Origin: Pseudomonas nitroreducens
GTDB lineage: Bacteria > Pseudomonadota > Gammaproteobacteria > Pseudomonadales > Pseudomonadaceae
Direction of reading: 5' to 3'
NCBI RefSeq assembly: GCF_014204515.1
Contig: NZ_JACHLI010000009.1
Coordinates: forward strand, 62,001 to 126,000
Length of the DNA: 64,000 nucleotides
In this document: piece by piece, positions 8,398-16,527 of the stretch
Position numbering within the stretch: position 1 is the stretch's first letter
Layout of the letters: each line of letters starts with the position of its first letter
Made by a program: the position numbers and the translations under genes
Notes under the pieces: model-generated
What the model was told of the DNA's origin: nothing
Databases searched by the model: none
Seen by the model: only the letters and a program-made list of their open reading frames with translations

Positions 8398-8814
8398 ATG
8401 CTGACGACCCAATGCCTCTGCACCAAACTGCGCCGCTCGGCCCGTGCCGTGACCCGCGTCTATGACGATGCCCTGAAGGGCGTCGGGCTGACCACTGCGC
8501 AATTCTCCCTGCTGCGGCACCTGTCGCGGCTGGAGCAGCCGAGCATCTCCGAGCTGGCCGAGGCCATGGGCCTGGACCGCAGTACGCTGGGGCGCAATCT
8601 CAAGCCATTGGAAGCCGATGGGTTGGTGAAGCTGGAGGAGGGCGACGACCTGCGCAATCGCATCGTCGCGCTGACACCGGCCGGGCTGGAGCGAATCGTC
8701 CGCGGACGCGATGCCTGGGATGCGGCGCAGAGTGATGTGGCGGCGCATCTGGGCGATGACAAGCGTCGTCAGCTGGAAGCCTTGCTGGATGAACTGGCCG
8801 CGCTGGAGAGCTAG
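8398..8814 (+). CDS. MarR family transcriptional regulator
   Basis: 138 residues. Winged-helix pattern LTTAQFSLLRHLSRLEQPS, ISELAEAMGLDRSTLGRNLKPLE (recognition region, about residues 45-75) and the wing LEEGDDLRNRIVALTPAG are textbook MarR. It probably represses the MFS gene 66 bases downstream and itself, through the shared GGGTATATAC site, and responds to a small phenolic or xenobiotic ligand (family habit, ligand unknown). No Shine-Dalgarno is evident because the candidate operator abuts the ATG. Confidence 0.92.
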   Translation: MLTTQCLCTKLRRSARAVTRVYDDALKGVGLTTAQFSLLRHLSRLEQPSISELAEAMGLDRSTLGRNLKPLEADGLVKLEEGDDLRNRIVALTPAGLERIVRGRDAWDAAQSDVAAHLGDDKRRQLEALLDELAALES

Positions 8815-8850
8815 CGGCGGCCTGCGTGCCTTGTGGAATAACGAATAAAA

Positions 8851-8866
8851 GCGGGTATATACCCGC
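8851..8866. promoter_or_regulatory. Perfect 16-bp palindrome, candidate MarR operator
   Basis: GCGGGTATATACCCGC is a perfect inverted repeat 13 bases before the MFS start codon, immediately ahead of its GGAG ribosome site. The core also matches the site in front of the MarR gene. TATATA inside it could double as a -10 region. Confidence 0.75.
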
Positions 8867-8879
8867 GCAGGAGCAACCG

Positions 8880-10082
8880 ATGTCGAAGCTGTCGCGCACA
8901 GGGTTCTGGATACTGCTATCCGGCGCCCTGATCCTCGCCCTGTCCCTGGGCATCCGCCATGGCTTCGGCCTGTTCCTCGCGCCGATGAGCGCGGAGTTCG
9001 GGTGGGGGCGTGAGACCTTCGCCTTCGCCATCGCCCTGCAGAACCTCATCTGGGGCATCGCCCAGCCGTTCACCGGGGTCATCGCCGACCGCTTCGGCGC
9101 CATGCGCACCGTGTTGGTGGGCGGCATTCTCTATGCCGTCGGCCTGGTGCTGATGGGCTATTCCGACTCGGCCTTCAGCCTGTCGATGAGTGCGGGCCTG
9201 CTGATCGGGATCGGCCTGTCCGGCACCTCCTTCTCGGTGATCCTCGGCGCGGTCGGCCGCGCGGTGCCGCTGGAGCGGCGCAGCATGGCCATGGGCATCT
9301 CCGCTGCCGCCGGCTCCTTCGGCCAGTTCGCCATGCTGCCGGGCACCCTCGGGCTGATCGGCTGGTTGGGCTGGTCCGCCGCGCTGCTGGCGCTGGGTCT
9401 GCTGGTCGCGCTGATCGTGCCGCTGGCGGTGCTGATGCGCGACAAGCCGCTGCCGGTCCAAGGCCATGAGCAGACCCTGGGTGAGGCGCTGCGCGAGGCC
9501 GCCGGGCATTCCGGCTTCTGGCTGCTGTCGCTGGGCTTCTTCGTCTGCGGCTTCCAGGTGGTGTTCATCGGCGTGCACCTGCCGGCCTATCTGGTCGATC
9601 GCCACCTGCCGGCCACCGTTGGCACCACGGTGCTGGCGCTGGTGGGGCTGTTCAACGTGTTCGGCACCTACTTCGCCGGCTGGCTCGGCGGGCGGATGAG
9701 CAAGCCGCGGTTGCTGACCGGCCTCTACCTGCTGCGCGCGGTGGTGATCGTCGCCTTCATCTGGGCGCCGCTGAGCGTGTGGAGCGCCTACGCCTTCGGC
9801 ATCGCCATGGGCCTGCTGTGGCTGTCCACGGTGCCGCTCACCAACGGCACCGTCGCCACGCTGTTCGGCGTGCGCAACCTGTCGATGCTCGGCGGCATCA
9901 CCTTCCTGTTCCACCAGATCGGCGCTTTCCTCGGCGGCTGGCTGGGCGGCTACGTGTATGACCACACCGGCAACTACGACCTGGTCTGGCAGCTCGCCAT
10001 CCTCCTCAGCCTGTTGGCCGGCCTGCTCAACTGGCCGGTGCGCGAACGCCCGGTCGAGCGCCCGGCGCTGGGGGCGGCGTGA
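8880..10082 (+). CDS. MFS transporter, probably MarR-controlled exporter
   Basis: 400 residues, about 12 membrane helices. N-terminal GIRHGFGLFLAPMSAEFGW and the loop after helix 2, GVIADRFGAMRTVLVGG, are typical of the oxalate/formate antiporter-like or CynX/NimT-like MFS proteins. ATG 8880 is preferred to an upstream ATG because it follows GGAG at good spacing and leaves the palindromic operator outside the gene. Substrate unknown. Its stop overlaps the GTG of a 40-residue peptide. Confidence 0.9.
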   Translation: MSKLSRTGFWILLSGALILALSLGIRHGFGLFLAPMSAEFGWGRETFAFAIALQNLIWGIAQPFTGVIADRFGAMRTVLVGGILYAVGLVLMGYSDSAFSLSMSAGLLIGIGLSGTSFSVILGAVGRAVPLERRSMAMGISAAAGSFGQFAMLPGTLGLIGWLGWSAALLALGLLVALIVPLAVLMRDKPLPVQGHEQTLGEALREAAGHSGFWLLSLGFFVCGFQVVFIGVHLPAYLVDRHLPATVGTTVLALVGLFNVFGTYFAGWLGGRMSKPRLLTGLYLLRAVVIVAFIWAPLSVWSAYAFGIAMGLLWLSTVPLTNGTVATLFGVRNLSMLGGITFLFHQIGAFLGGWLGGYVYDHTGNYDLVWQLAILLSLLAGLLNWPVRERPVERPALGAA

Positions 10083-10201
10083 AGCGTCCCGTGGTGATCG
10101 CGCTGGTGCTGGGCCTCGGCCTGGTGCTGGCCGGCCTCGCCTGGTGGGGCTGGCAGCGTGGCGGCCTGGCGTTGATGCAACTGGGAATGGGCAGTTGCTG
10201 A
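10079..10201 (+). CDS. Small single-helix membrane protein, 40 residues
   Basis: GTG start overlapping the MFS stop by four bases (GTGA). A Lys-Arg start, one strongly hydrophobic helix (about residues 5-25, rich in Leu/Val/Gly) ending in WWGWQRG, and a short tail LALMQLGMGSC. Coupling suggests it partners or stabilises the transporter. I do not recognise a named family. Coding status rests on the overlap, the open frame and the clean membrane profile. Confidence 0.55.
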   Translation: MKRPVVIALVLGLGLVLAGLAWWGWQRGGLALMQLGMGSC

Positions 10202-10249
10202 GGTCCGGCGCGCGGGGTAGCGTGGCGGAATAATCCGAGGATCACTGCC

Positions 10250-10801
10250 ATGCGCCTTTCCCTGTTCGCCCTGACCCTGCTGTTGCCCTTCGCCGTCCAG
10301 GCCGCCGATTGCCCTGCGCTGCTCAAGACCCAGGGCGAACTGCCCAAGCTGCGCTCCAAGGACATGCTCGACCTCTGCGCGCTCTACGCCGGCAAGCCGC
10401 TGGTGGTGGTGAACACCGCCAGCCACTGCGGCTTCACTCCGCAGTTCAAGGGGCTCGAAGCGATCTACCAGCAGTACAAGGGACAGGGCCTGGAGGTGTT
10501 GGGCGTACCTTCGGACGACTTCAAGCAGGAGGACGCCGACGCCGCCGAGACGGCGAAGATCTGCTACGGCAACTACGGCGTGACCTTCAACATGACCTCG
10601 GTGCAGCCCGTGCGGGGCGACGACGCCATTCCGTTGTTCAAGGACCTGGCGCAACAGGCCGACCAGGCGCCGCGCTGGAATTTCTTCAAGTACGTGGTGG
10701 ACCGCCAGGGCAAGGTGGTCGCGCAGTTCTCCAGCCTGACCAAGCCGGATGATCCCGAGTTGAAGGCGGCGATCGAGAAGGCCATCGCCAGCCAGCCCTG
10801 A
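10250..10801 (+). CDS. Glutathione peroxidase-like thiol peroxidase, exported
   Basis: 183 residues. Signal peptide MRLSLFALTLLLPFAVQAA with cleavage near AQA-AD places it in the periplasm. The thioredoxin-fold GPx core shows LVVVNTASHCGFTPQFKGLE with a cysteine peroxidatic residue instead of selenocysteine, LGVPSDDFKQE, and WNFFKYVVDRQGKVV, where the Trp and Asn belong to the catalytic tetrad. Likely reduces hydroperoxides using a thioredoxin-like donor. An internal pair CPALL..LCALY in the N-terminal extension is additional to the family core. Confidence 0.92.
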   Translation: MRLSLFALTLLLPFAVQAADCPALLKTQGELPKLRSKDMLDLCALYAGKPLVVVNTASHCGFTPQFKGLEAIYQQYKGQGLEVLGVPSDDFKQEDADAAETAKICYGNYGVTFNMTSVQPVRGDDAIPLFKDLAQQADQAPRWNFFKYVVDRQGKVVAQFSSLTKPDDPELKAAIEKAIASQP

Positions 10802-10852
10802 GCCGGGTGCTCTTCGTAGGAGGGAGCTTCGGGCCGTGTCAGTGCCATGGGA

Positions 10853-10875
10853 TTCGCGAGCAGGCTCGCTCCTGC
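10853..10875. repeat. REP fragment (TTCGCGAGC..GCTCGCTCC family)
   Basis: TTCGCGAGCAGGCTCGCTCCTGC is the inverted form of the GTAGGAGCGAGC..GCTCGCGAA repeat found complete at 60093-60179. A degenerate partner (GTAGGAGGGAGC) starts near 10816. Confidence 0.65.
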
Positions 10876-11006
10876 AGGTTTTTCCTTTTACCGGTCGGAA
10901 GTGAAATTTCCTGTTACAGGTTCGCTGACGGAGTGCGACAATTCGCGCCCGGCGGCTCAGCAGATGGCCGCCGAAATCATGGACCCGATTTCAGGAGATC
11001 GACCCT

Positions 11007-11930
11007 ATGGATGGCAAAGCCCTCTTCCTCGCCGCGCTGCTTGCGCAGGCCGCCGTCGCCCCGGCATTTGCCGCGCCCGCTACTTCCAATTCCAGCGAAG
11101 CCCCTGCGGCTGCTGCCACCGCTCCCGCCGCCGAGTCGGACGAGGAAATGTCGCCCGAAGCCTTCGTCGCCAGCCTGCACTTCCAGAAGGGCAAGGTGGT
11201 GGTCGGCGACAACCTCGCCACCTTCGACCTGCCGAGCAACTTCGTCTTCCTCGATGGCCAGGATGCCGAGCGCGTGCTGGAAGCCTGGGGCAACCCGCCC
11301 AGCTCCGAGCCGCCGCTGGGCATGCTGATGCCGGCGGGCGTCTCGCCCTTCGAGGCGGCCTCCTGGGCAGTCACCGTGCAGTACGAGGAGAGCGGTTACG
11401 TGTCCGACGAGGACGCGGCGAAGATCGACTACGCCGAGATGCTCAAGGACATGCAGGACGACCTGAAGGAGGCTAACCCGCAGCGCGAGCAGCAGGGCTT
11501 CGAGAAGATCCAGCTGATCGGCTGGGCCGCGCCGCCGCATTACGATGCTGCGGAGAAGAAGCTCTACTGGGCCAAGGAGCTGCAGTTCGGTGATGCCAAG
11601 GAATACACGCTGAACTACAACATCCGCGTGCTGGGGCGCAAAGGCGTGCTGGTGCTGAACTTCGTCGCCGGCATGGAGCAGCTGCCGGAGATCGAGCAGA
11701 ACGTCGGCAAGGTACTGGCGATGACCGAGTTCAATCCGGGCAGCCGCTACGTCGACTTCAACCCGAGCATGGACAAGGTCGCCGCCTATGGCCTGGGCGC
11801 GTTGATCGCCGGCAAGGTTGCGGCCAAGGCGGGTCTGTTCGCCACCCTGCTGATCCTGCTGAAGAAGCTGTGGATCGTGCCGGCCCTGGCCTTCGGCTGG
11901 ATCGCCCGCCGCTTCAAGCGCAAAGCCTGA
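11007..11930 (+). CDS. DUF2167 family membrane-anchored protein
   Basis: 307 residues. Signal peptide to about residue 23 (AFAAPA), an Ala/Ser-rich linker, then the DUF2167 body with LPSNFVFLDGQDAERVLEAWGNPP, MLMPAG..PFEAASWAVTVQYEESGYVSDEDA and a YNIRVLGRKGVLVLNFVAG segment; the C-terminus has one hydrophobic stretch and a basic tail RRFKRKA. Function of the family is not established; periplasmic or inner-membrane location is inferred. Its transcript ends at the first hairpin of the repeat array. Confidence 0.85.
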   Translation: MDGKALFLAALLAQAAVAPAFAAPATSNSSEAPAAAATAPAAESDEEMSPEAFVASLHFQKGKVVVGDNLATFDLPSNFVFLDGQDAERVLEAWGNPPSSEPPLGMLMPAGVSPFEAASWAVTVQYEESGYVSDEDAAKIDYAEMLKDMQDDLKEANPQREQQGFEKIQLIGWAAPPHYDAAEKKLYWAKELQFGDAKEYTLNYNIRVLGRKGVLVLNFVAGMEQLPEIEQNVGKVLAMTEFNPGSRYVDFNPSMDKVAAYGLGALIAGKVAAKAGLFATLLILLKKLWIVPALAFGWIARRFKRKA

Positions 11931-11950
11931 TTCGCTCACCGCCGGAAAAG

Positions 11951-11977
11951 AAAGGCCGGGCAATGCCCGGCTTTTTG
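11951..11977 (+). terminator. Rho-independent terminator of the DUF2167 gene
   Basis: GCCGGGCAATGCCCGGC hairpin followed by TTTTTG, 24 bases after the stop codon. It is also the first hairpin of the repeat array. Confidence 0.8.
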
Positions 11978-12663
11978 CTCTGCGCTCTGGATCTTCGTAG
12001 GAGCGGACCTTGTCCGCGAAATCCGCAGCGGCGGACTTCCTGTTAACCGGCGCAAACTGCTGTATCGCGCTCGTTCACCTGGTCATTCACCCTTCACCAC
12101 CCAGTGGCGGTGGGACTTCGCGGACAAGGTCCGCTCCTGCGGAAGTTGCGCCCTGGCGTTGCATCGGGGCAGGCATGAAAAAGCCGGGCAATTACCCGGC
12201 TTTTGCTCTGCGCTCTGGATCTTCGTAGGAGCGGACCCTTGTCCGCGAAATCCGCTGCGGCGGACTTCCTGTTCACCGGCGCAAACTGCTGTATCGCGCG
12301 CGCTCACCTGGGCATTATTCCTTCACCACCCAGTGGCGGTGGGACATCGCGGACAAGGTCCGCTCCTACGGAAGTTGCGCCCTGGCGTTGCATTGGGGCA
12401 GGCATGAAAAAGCCGGGCAATGCCTGGCTTTTTGCTCTGCGCTCTGGATCTTCGTAGGAGCGGACCTTGTCCGCGAAATCCGCAGCGGCGGACTTCCTGT
12501 TCACCGGCGCAAACTGCTGTATCGCGCGCGCTTACCTGGGCATTATTCCCTCACCACCCAGTGGCGGGGGGACTTCGCGGACAAGGTCCGCTCCTACGGA
12601 AGTCGTGCCCTGGCATTGCATTGGGGCGGGCATGAAAAAGCCGGGCAATGGCCCGGCTTTTTC
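11955..12663. repeat. Tandem array of three ~228-bp REPIN/terminator units plus a final hairpin
   Basis: The GCCGGGCAAT..CCCGGC hairpin recurs at 11955, 12183, 12412 and 12640 (periods 228, 229, 228). Each full unit runs: terminator-like hairpin with a T-run, TTTGCTCTGCGCTCTGGATCT, an arm GTAGGAGCGGACC(T)TTGTCCGCGAAATCC, a spacer TTCCTGTTMACCGGCGC, then the inverted arm CGCGGACAAGGTCCGCTCC, and a tail ending GGCAGGCATG. Units are nearly identical, implying recent tandem duplication or gene conversion. The array fills the 748-base gap between convergent genes. Confidence 0.92.
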
Positions 12664-12664
12664 T
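12635..12664. terminator. Bidirectional terminator ending the array
   Basis: AAAAAGCCGGGCAATGGCCCGGCTTTTT, symmetrical with A- and T-runs; it lies 15 bases beyond the stop of the minus-strand DUF3108 gene and would terminate it. Confidence 0.85.
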
Positions 12665-12678
12665 GGTGCTGCTGAAGG

Positions 12679-13395
12679 TCAGCCTTTCTCGCCCTGAACG
12701 GCCTTGCCGCCCACGGTGCCGTCCTTGAGCATGATCTGGTACTCCTTGCCGTCGGACTCCTGCTGATACAGGCGCACGAGGAGGAAGTCCCAATCCTTGG
12801 CGAACCAGAGGATGGTCTTGCGGTTGCTCTTGGTGGGGTCGCGCACGCGCTCCACCTTGATGGCGGTGATCAGGCCGGCCTGAGTGCGCACCTTCTCTTC
12901 GCCGAGCACGCGGAAATCGTAGGTATCGGTATCGGTACCCTCGATCACCTGGTAGCTCATGGCCTTCTTGCCGACGGCCACGTCATGCTGCAGCGCGAGC
13001 TGGTAGGTGGACTTGTCCAGCTGGCCCTTGTTCAGCGGCTGGCGTACCTGGTCGCCGCGGTCGCTGCCCAGCACCTGCTTCTCGGCCCAGTCGAAGTCGA
13101 GTTCGGTCTGCTTGTTCTTGCCCAGGCCTTCGCGGGCCCAGCGGTAGGTCAGCGGCAGGTAGGTGTCGTTCTCGACCTTGAAGGTGCTGCTTTCGGACAG
13201 GCTGGCAAGCAGCATGGACGCCTTGAAATCCAGTTCCCAGCGGCCGCCGTCGCCTTGCTTGAGGCTGCGGGAGGCGGTCCCGCTGATCGGCATCTGTTTC
13301 CAGTCGGCGGTGTAGCTGGCCTCGAACGGCTTCAGGTCGAAAGCCTGGGCCGGCAGGGTCAGTACAGCCATCAGGAACAGCAGGGCTCTACGCAT
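12679..13395 (-). CDS. DUF3108 domain protein, exported
   Basis: 238 residues. Start at MRRALLFLMAVLTLPAQAFD, preceded by a CCTAGGAG ribosome site; a longer frame overlaps purN. Signal peptide cleaved near AQA-FD, so periplasmic or outer-membrane lumen. The body is beta-rich and repetitive in character (YTADWKQMPISGTASRSL, LTYRWAREG, TILWFAKDWDFLLVRLYQ), as expected for the DUF3108 fold. It starts 10 bases after the purN stop, so it is transcribed with purM-purN; no link to purine synthesis is evident. Confidence 0.85.
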   Translation of the reverse strand: MRRALLFLMAVLTLPAQAFDLKPFEASYTADWKQMPISGTASRSLKQGDGGRWELDFKASMLLASLSESSTFKVENDTYLPLTYRWAREGLGKNKQTELDFDWAEKQVLGSDRGDQVRQPLNKGQLDKSTYQLALQHDVAVGKKAMSYQVIEGTDTDTYDFRVLGEEKVRTQAGLITAIKVERVRDPTKSNRKTILWFAKDWDFLLVRLYQQESDGKEYQIMLKDGTVGGKAVQGEKG

Positions 13396-13405
13396 CACGA
13401 ATCTC

Positions 13406-14056
13406 CTAGGTTCGGTACGAATGGCCGGAGGCGGGCAGAAGCTCGTCATCCAGCATGGCGCCTTGTTCGCCCAGCCTCACTCGGCCTTCGGCGAACCAGC
13501 GCATGGCCAGCGGATAGATCACATGTTCCTGCACGTGAACGCGTTGGGCCAGCGTTTCCGGCGTGTCGTCAGACTCTACCGGGATTGCCGCCTGTACGAC
13601 CAGAGGACCTCCATCAAGTTCCTCGGTGACGAAGTGCACGCTGCAGCCGTGCTCGGCGTCGCCAGCCTCCAGCGCGCGCTGGTGGGTATGCAGGCCCTTG
13701 TACTTGGGCAGCAGGGACGGATGGATGTTCAGCAGACGGCCCTGGTAGTGGCGCACGAAGTCGGCGCTGAGGATGCGCATGAAGCCGGCGAGCAGCACCA
13801 GATCGGCGTCGAAGCCGTCGATGGCCTGGACCAGCGCGGCGTCGAAGCTCTCGCGGTCGGCGTAGGACTTGTGGTCGAGGAAGCGGGTCTCGATGCCGGC
13901 CTGGCGCGCACGCTCCAGGCCGTAGGCGTCCGCGCGGTTGGAAATCACCGCGCGGATCACCGCCGGCGTGTCAGCGCCGGCGAGACTGTCGATCAGGGCT
14001 TGCAGGTTGCTGCCGGAGCCGGAAATCAGCACCACGACATTGCAAGGTGTGGACAT
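13406..14056 (-). CDS. purN: Phosphoribosylglycinamide formyltransferase (GAR transformylase 1)
   Basis: 216 residues. Transfers the formyl group of 10-formyl-THF to GAR, third step of IMP synthesis. Motifs: VVLISGSGSNLQALID near the N-terminus, FMRILSADFV, the catalytic RLLNIHPSLLPKYKGLHTH with Asn and His, and ELDGGPLVVQAAIPV with the essential Asp. Start ATG overlaps the purM stop by one base. The genomic partner purM precedes it in the same operon. Confidence 0.97.
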   Translation of the reverse strand: MSTPCNVVVLISGSGSNLQALIDSLAGADTPAVIRAVISNRADAYGLERARQAGIETRFLDHKSYADRESFDAALVQAIDGFDADLVLLAGFMRILSADFVRHYQGRLLNIHPSLLPKYKGLHTHQRALEAGDAEHGCSVHFVTEELDGGPLVVQAAIPVESDDTPETLAQRVHVQEHVIYPLAMRWFAEGRVRLGEQGAMLDDELLPASGHSYRT

Positions 14057-15117
14057 CAGTGGCCTTTCAGGTTGTTCAGGACCACGCGCTCGGCGTCGGC
14101 GGCGCAAGCGTCGATGCGGCCTATGACCCACGGCTGCTCGCCGGCGTCACGCAGGGCTTTCAGGGAAGCCTCGATCTGATCCTGGGCGACGCAGATGACC
14201 ATGCCCACGCCGCAGTTCAGCACGCGGTGCATCTCGGTCTCGTCGACGTTGCCTTTTTCCTGCAGCCAGTCGAAGACCGCCGGGCGCTGCCAGCTGGCCA
14301 CGTCGACCACGGCCTGGGCGTTGTCCGGCAGGACGCGTGGGATGTTGTCCAGCAGGCCGCCACCGGTGATGTGGGCCATGGCCTTGACCGCGCCGGTCTG
14401 TTTGATCAGCTGCAGCAGCGGCTTGACGTAGATGCGCGTCGGCGCCATCAGCAGGTCGGCCAGGGGTTGGCCGTTCAGCTGGGTGGACTCGATGTCGGCG
14501 CCGGAGACTTCGATGATCTTGCGGATCAGCGAGTAGCCGTTGGAGTGCGGGCCGGAGGAGGGCAGGGCGATCAGGGCGTCGCCGGCGACCACTTTCGAGC
14601 CGTCGATGATCTCGGCCTTCTCCACCACGCCGACGCAGAAGCCGGCCAGGTCGTAGTCTTCGCCTTCGTACATGCCCGGCATCTCGGCGGTTTCACCACC
14701 GACCAGGGAGCAACCCGCCAGCTCGCAACCGGCGCCGATGCCGGTGACTACGGTGGCAGCCACGTCGACGTTGAGCTTGCCGGTGGCGTAGTAGTCGAGG
14801 AAGAACAGCGGCTCGGCGCCGCACACGACCAGGTCGTTGACGCACATGGCGACCAGGTCCTGGCCGATGCTGTCGTGCTTGTTCAGGTTCAGCGCCAGGC
14901 GCAGCTTGGTGCCGACGCCGTCGGTACCGGAGACCAGTACGGGCTGCTTGTAACCGGCCGGGATTTCGCACAGAGCGCCAAAGCCACCCAGGCCGCCCAT
15001 GACTTCCGGACGCGCGGTGCGCTTGGCGACGCCTTTGATGCGTTCGACCAGGGCTTCGCCGGCGTCGATGTCCACACCGGCGTCCTTGTAGCTCAACGAG
15101 GGTTGCTTGTTGCTCAT
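14056..15117 (-). CDS. purM: Phosphoribosylformylglycinamidine cyclo-ligase (AIR synthetase)
   Basis: 353 residues, exactly the usual size. ATP-dependent ring closure of FGAM to AIR. Conserved: SYKDAGVDIDAGEALVERIK, GGFGALCEIP, LVSGTDGVGTKLRLA, LVGGETAEMPGMY, GPHSNGYSLIRKI and AHITGGGLLDNIPRV. First gene of purM-purN-DUF3108. The upstream 213-base gap divides it from the divergent DUF2066 gene. Confidence 0.97.
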   Translation of the reverse strand: MSNKQPSLSYKDAGVDIDAGEALVERIKGVAKRTARPEVMGGLGGFGALCEIPAGYKQPVLVSGTDGVGTKLRLALNLNKHDSIGQDLVAMCVNDLVVCGAEPLFFLDYYATGKLNVDVAATVVTGIGAGCELAGCSLVGGETAEMPGMYEGEDYDLAGFCVGVVEKAEIIDGSKVVAGDALIALPSSGPHSNGYSLIRKIIEVSGADIESTQLNGQPLADLLMAPTRIYVKPLLQLIKQTGAVKAMAHITGGGLLDNIPRVLPDNAQAVVDVASWQRPAVFDWLQEKGNVDETEMHRVLNCGVGMVICVAQDQIEASLKALRDAGEQPWVIGRIDACAADAERVVLNNLKGH

Positions 15118-15330
15118 AAATCCAGGCCTATAGAAGGGATGATTCGTCTTGCCGCCGGGCGCGCCGTTCGCGCTTCCCGGCCTGCGCGGGAGGCGCGGGA
15201 TTTTATCAGGCTTGCCCGGCAGCGGCCATCTCGCGCTGTTGCCGCTGGCCGGACGGCTGTTTAAGGTATAGGCCTTCCTGTCGGCTCGCCCTGCTTGCCG
15301 GCATCTTCGTTTTCTCCGCGAGAGCCCGCC

Positions 15331-16371
15331 ATGCGCCTGACCGCCCGCCTGTTGATCCTCTGCCTGTCGCTGCTCAGCCTGCCGACCTTCGCTGAAACGC
15401 TGGGCAACCTGTACCAGGTGCACGAACCGGTCGCCTCCCAGCAGCCGGACGAGCGCAACGCAGGCCTGACCCGTGCCCTGCAGACCCTGGTGCTGCGCCT
15501 GACCGGCAACGCCGGCGCTGCGCAGAACCCGGCCCTGGCCGGTTACTTCAAGGACCCGCAACAGCTGATCAGCCAGTACGGCTACGAGAATGGCCCGCCC
15601 ATGGCGCTGGTGGTGGACTTCGACCCCACCGCCACCGACAACGCCCTGCGCCAGGCCGGCCTGCCGGTCTGGGGCGCCAGCCGCCCGAGCGTGCTGGCCT
15701 GGTGGCTCAATGAAAGCGCCAACGGCAGCAGCCTGGTGGGCGACAGCCAGGAAGCCTCTGCTCCGCTGAACCGCGCCGCCCAGCGCCGCGGCCTGCCGCT
15801 GCGCCTGCCGATCGCTGATCTGAGCGAACAGCAGGTCGGCACTCCCGAGAACCTCAACGCCGCCCAGCCCGACGCCCTGAAATCCGCCTCCGAGCGCTAT
15901 GGCGCCGACGCCCTGCTGGCGGTGGACGCCAAGGAAGCCGACGGCAAGTGGACCGCCACCTGGCGCGTGTGGATGGGCGACAACCGCGAACAGGGCCAGG
16001 CCCAGGGCGACACCCCCGACGCGCTGGCCGATGCGGTGATGCTGGGCGTGTCCCAGCGCCTGTCGCAGCGCTTCGTCGGTTCGGCCAGCTCGGCTTCGGC
16101 CCAGGTCCTGCAGATCGAGGGCGCCGACCTGGCTCGCTACGCCGAAGTGTCGCGCCTGCTGGAGCCGATGGGCGCCAAGCTGGTCGAGGTACAGGGCAGC
16201 AACCTGCTCTACCGCGTGACTGCCAGCCCCGAGCAGCTGCGTGCGCAATTGGCCCTGGCACGCCTGCAGGAAGCGCCGGCCGAGCCCGCCCAGCCGGCGG
16301 TGGATGCCAACGGCCAGCCGGTGCCCAACGCTGCCGTGCCGAAGCAGAACACCCTGCGCTTCCACTGGTAA
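15331..16371 (+). CDS. DUF2066 domain protein, exported
   Basis: 346 residues. ATG 15331 gives a clean signal peptide MRLTARLLILCLSLLSLPTFA; an earlier TTG in frame would add 12 residues ahead of it and is unlikely. Body contains LTRALQTLVLRLTGN and LADAVMLGVSQRLSQRF segments typical of DUF2066 proteins found next to purM and hda in pseudomonads; the C-terminus is Pro/Ala-rich and low complexity before ENTLRFHW. Function unknown; periplasmic location inferred. Confidence 0.85.
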   Translation: MRLTARLLILCLSLLSLPTFAETLGNLYQVHEPVASQQPDERNAGLTRALQTLVLRLTGNAGAAQNPALAGYFKDPQQLISQYGYENGPPMALVVDFDPTATDNALRQAGLPVWGASRPSVLAWWLNESANGSSLVGDSQEASAPLNRAAQRRGLPLRLPIADLSEQQVGTPENLNAAQPDALKSASERYGADALLAVDAKEADGKWTATWRVWMGDNREQGQAQGDTPDALADAVMLGVSQRLSQRFVGSASSASAQVLQIEGADLARYAEVSRLLEPMGAKLVEVQGSNLLYRVTASPEQLRAQLALARLQEAPAEPAQPAVDANGQPVPNAAVPKQNTLRFHW

Positions 16372-16453
16372 TCAGCGGCTCCCGACCGGCCGGGTTGCGG
16401 GCAGACGCCCGCTTCCAGGCCCCGGCGGCTCTGAGTCGCACGTGGTAGCTGCG

Positions 16454-16474
16454 TTATCCTTCTGATTTGGATAA
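16454..16474. promoter_or_regulatory. Inverted repeat upstream of hda
   Basis: TTATCC (16454-16459) and GGATAA (16469-16474) separated by nine bases, 54 bases before the hda ATG. The half-site matches the first six bases of a DnaA box. A -10-like GATAAA lies within the right arm. Role is conjecture. Confidence 0.4.
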
Positions 16475-16527
16475 ACTTTCAGTCACCAAGGCCCACCCCA
16501 AGCGATTGAAGAAACGCCCGGCCCGGC

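Noticed and set aside
6352..8748. 798-residue minus-strand frame as a single long gene
   Set aside because: The upstream third overlaps the MarR gene and lacks family similarity; the acyl-CoA dehydrogenase starts at 8172.
15183..16365. Long minus-strand frame upstream of purM
   Set aside because: Shadow of the DUF2066 gene; low-complexity translation.
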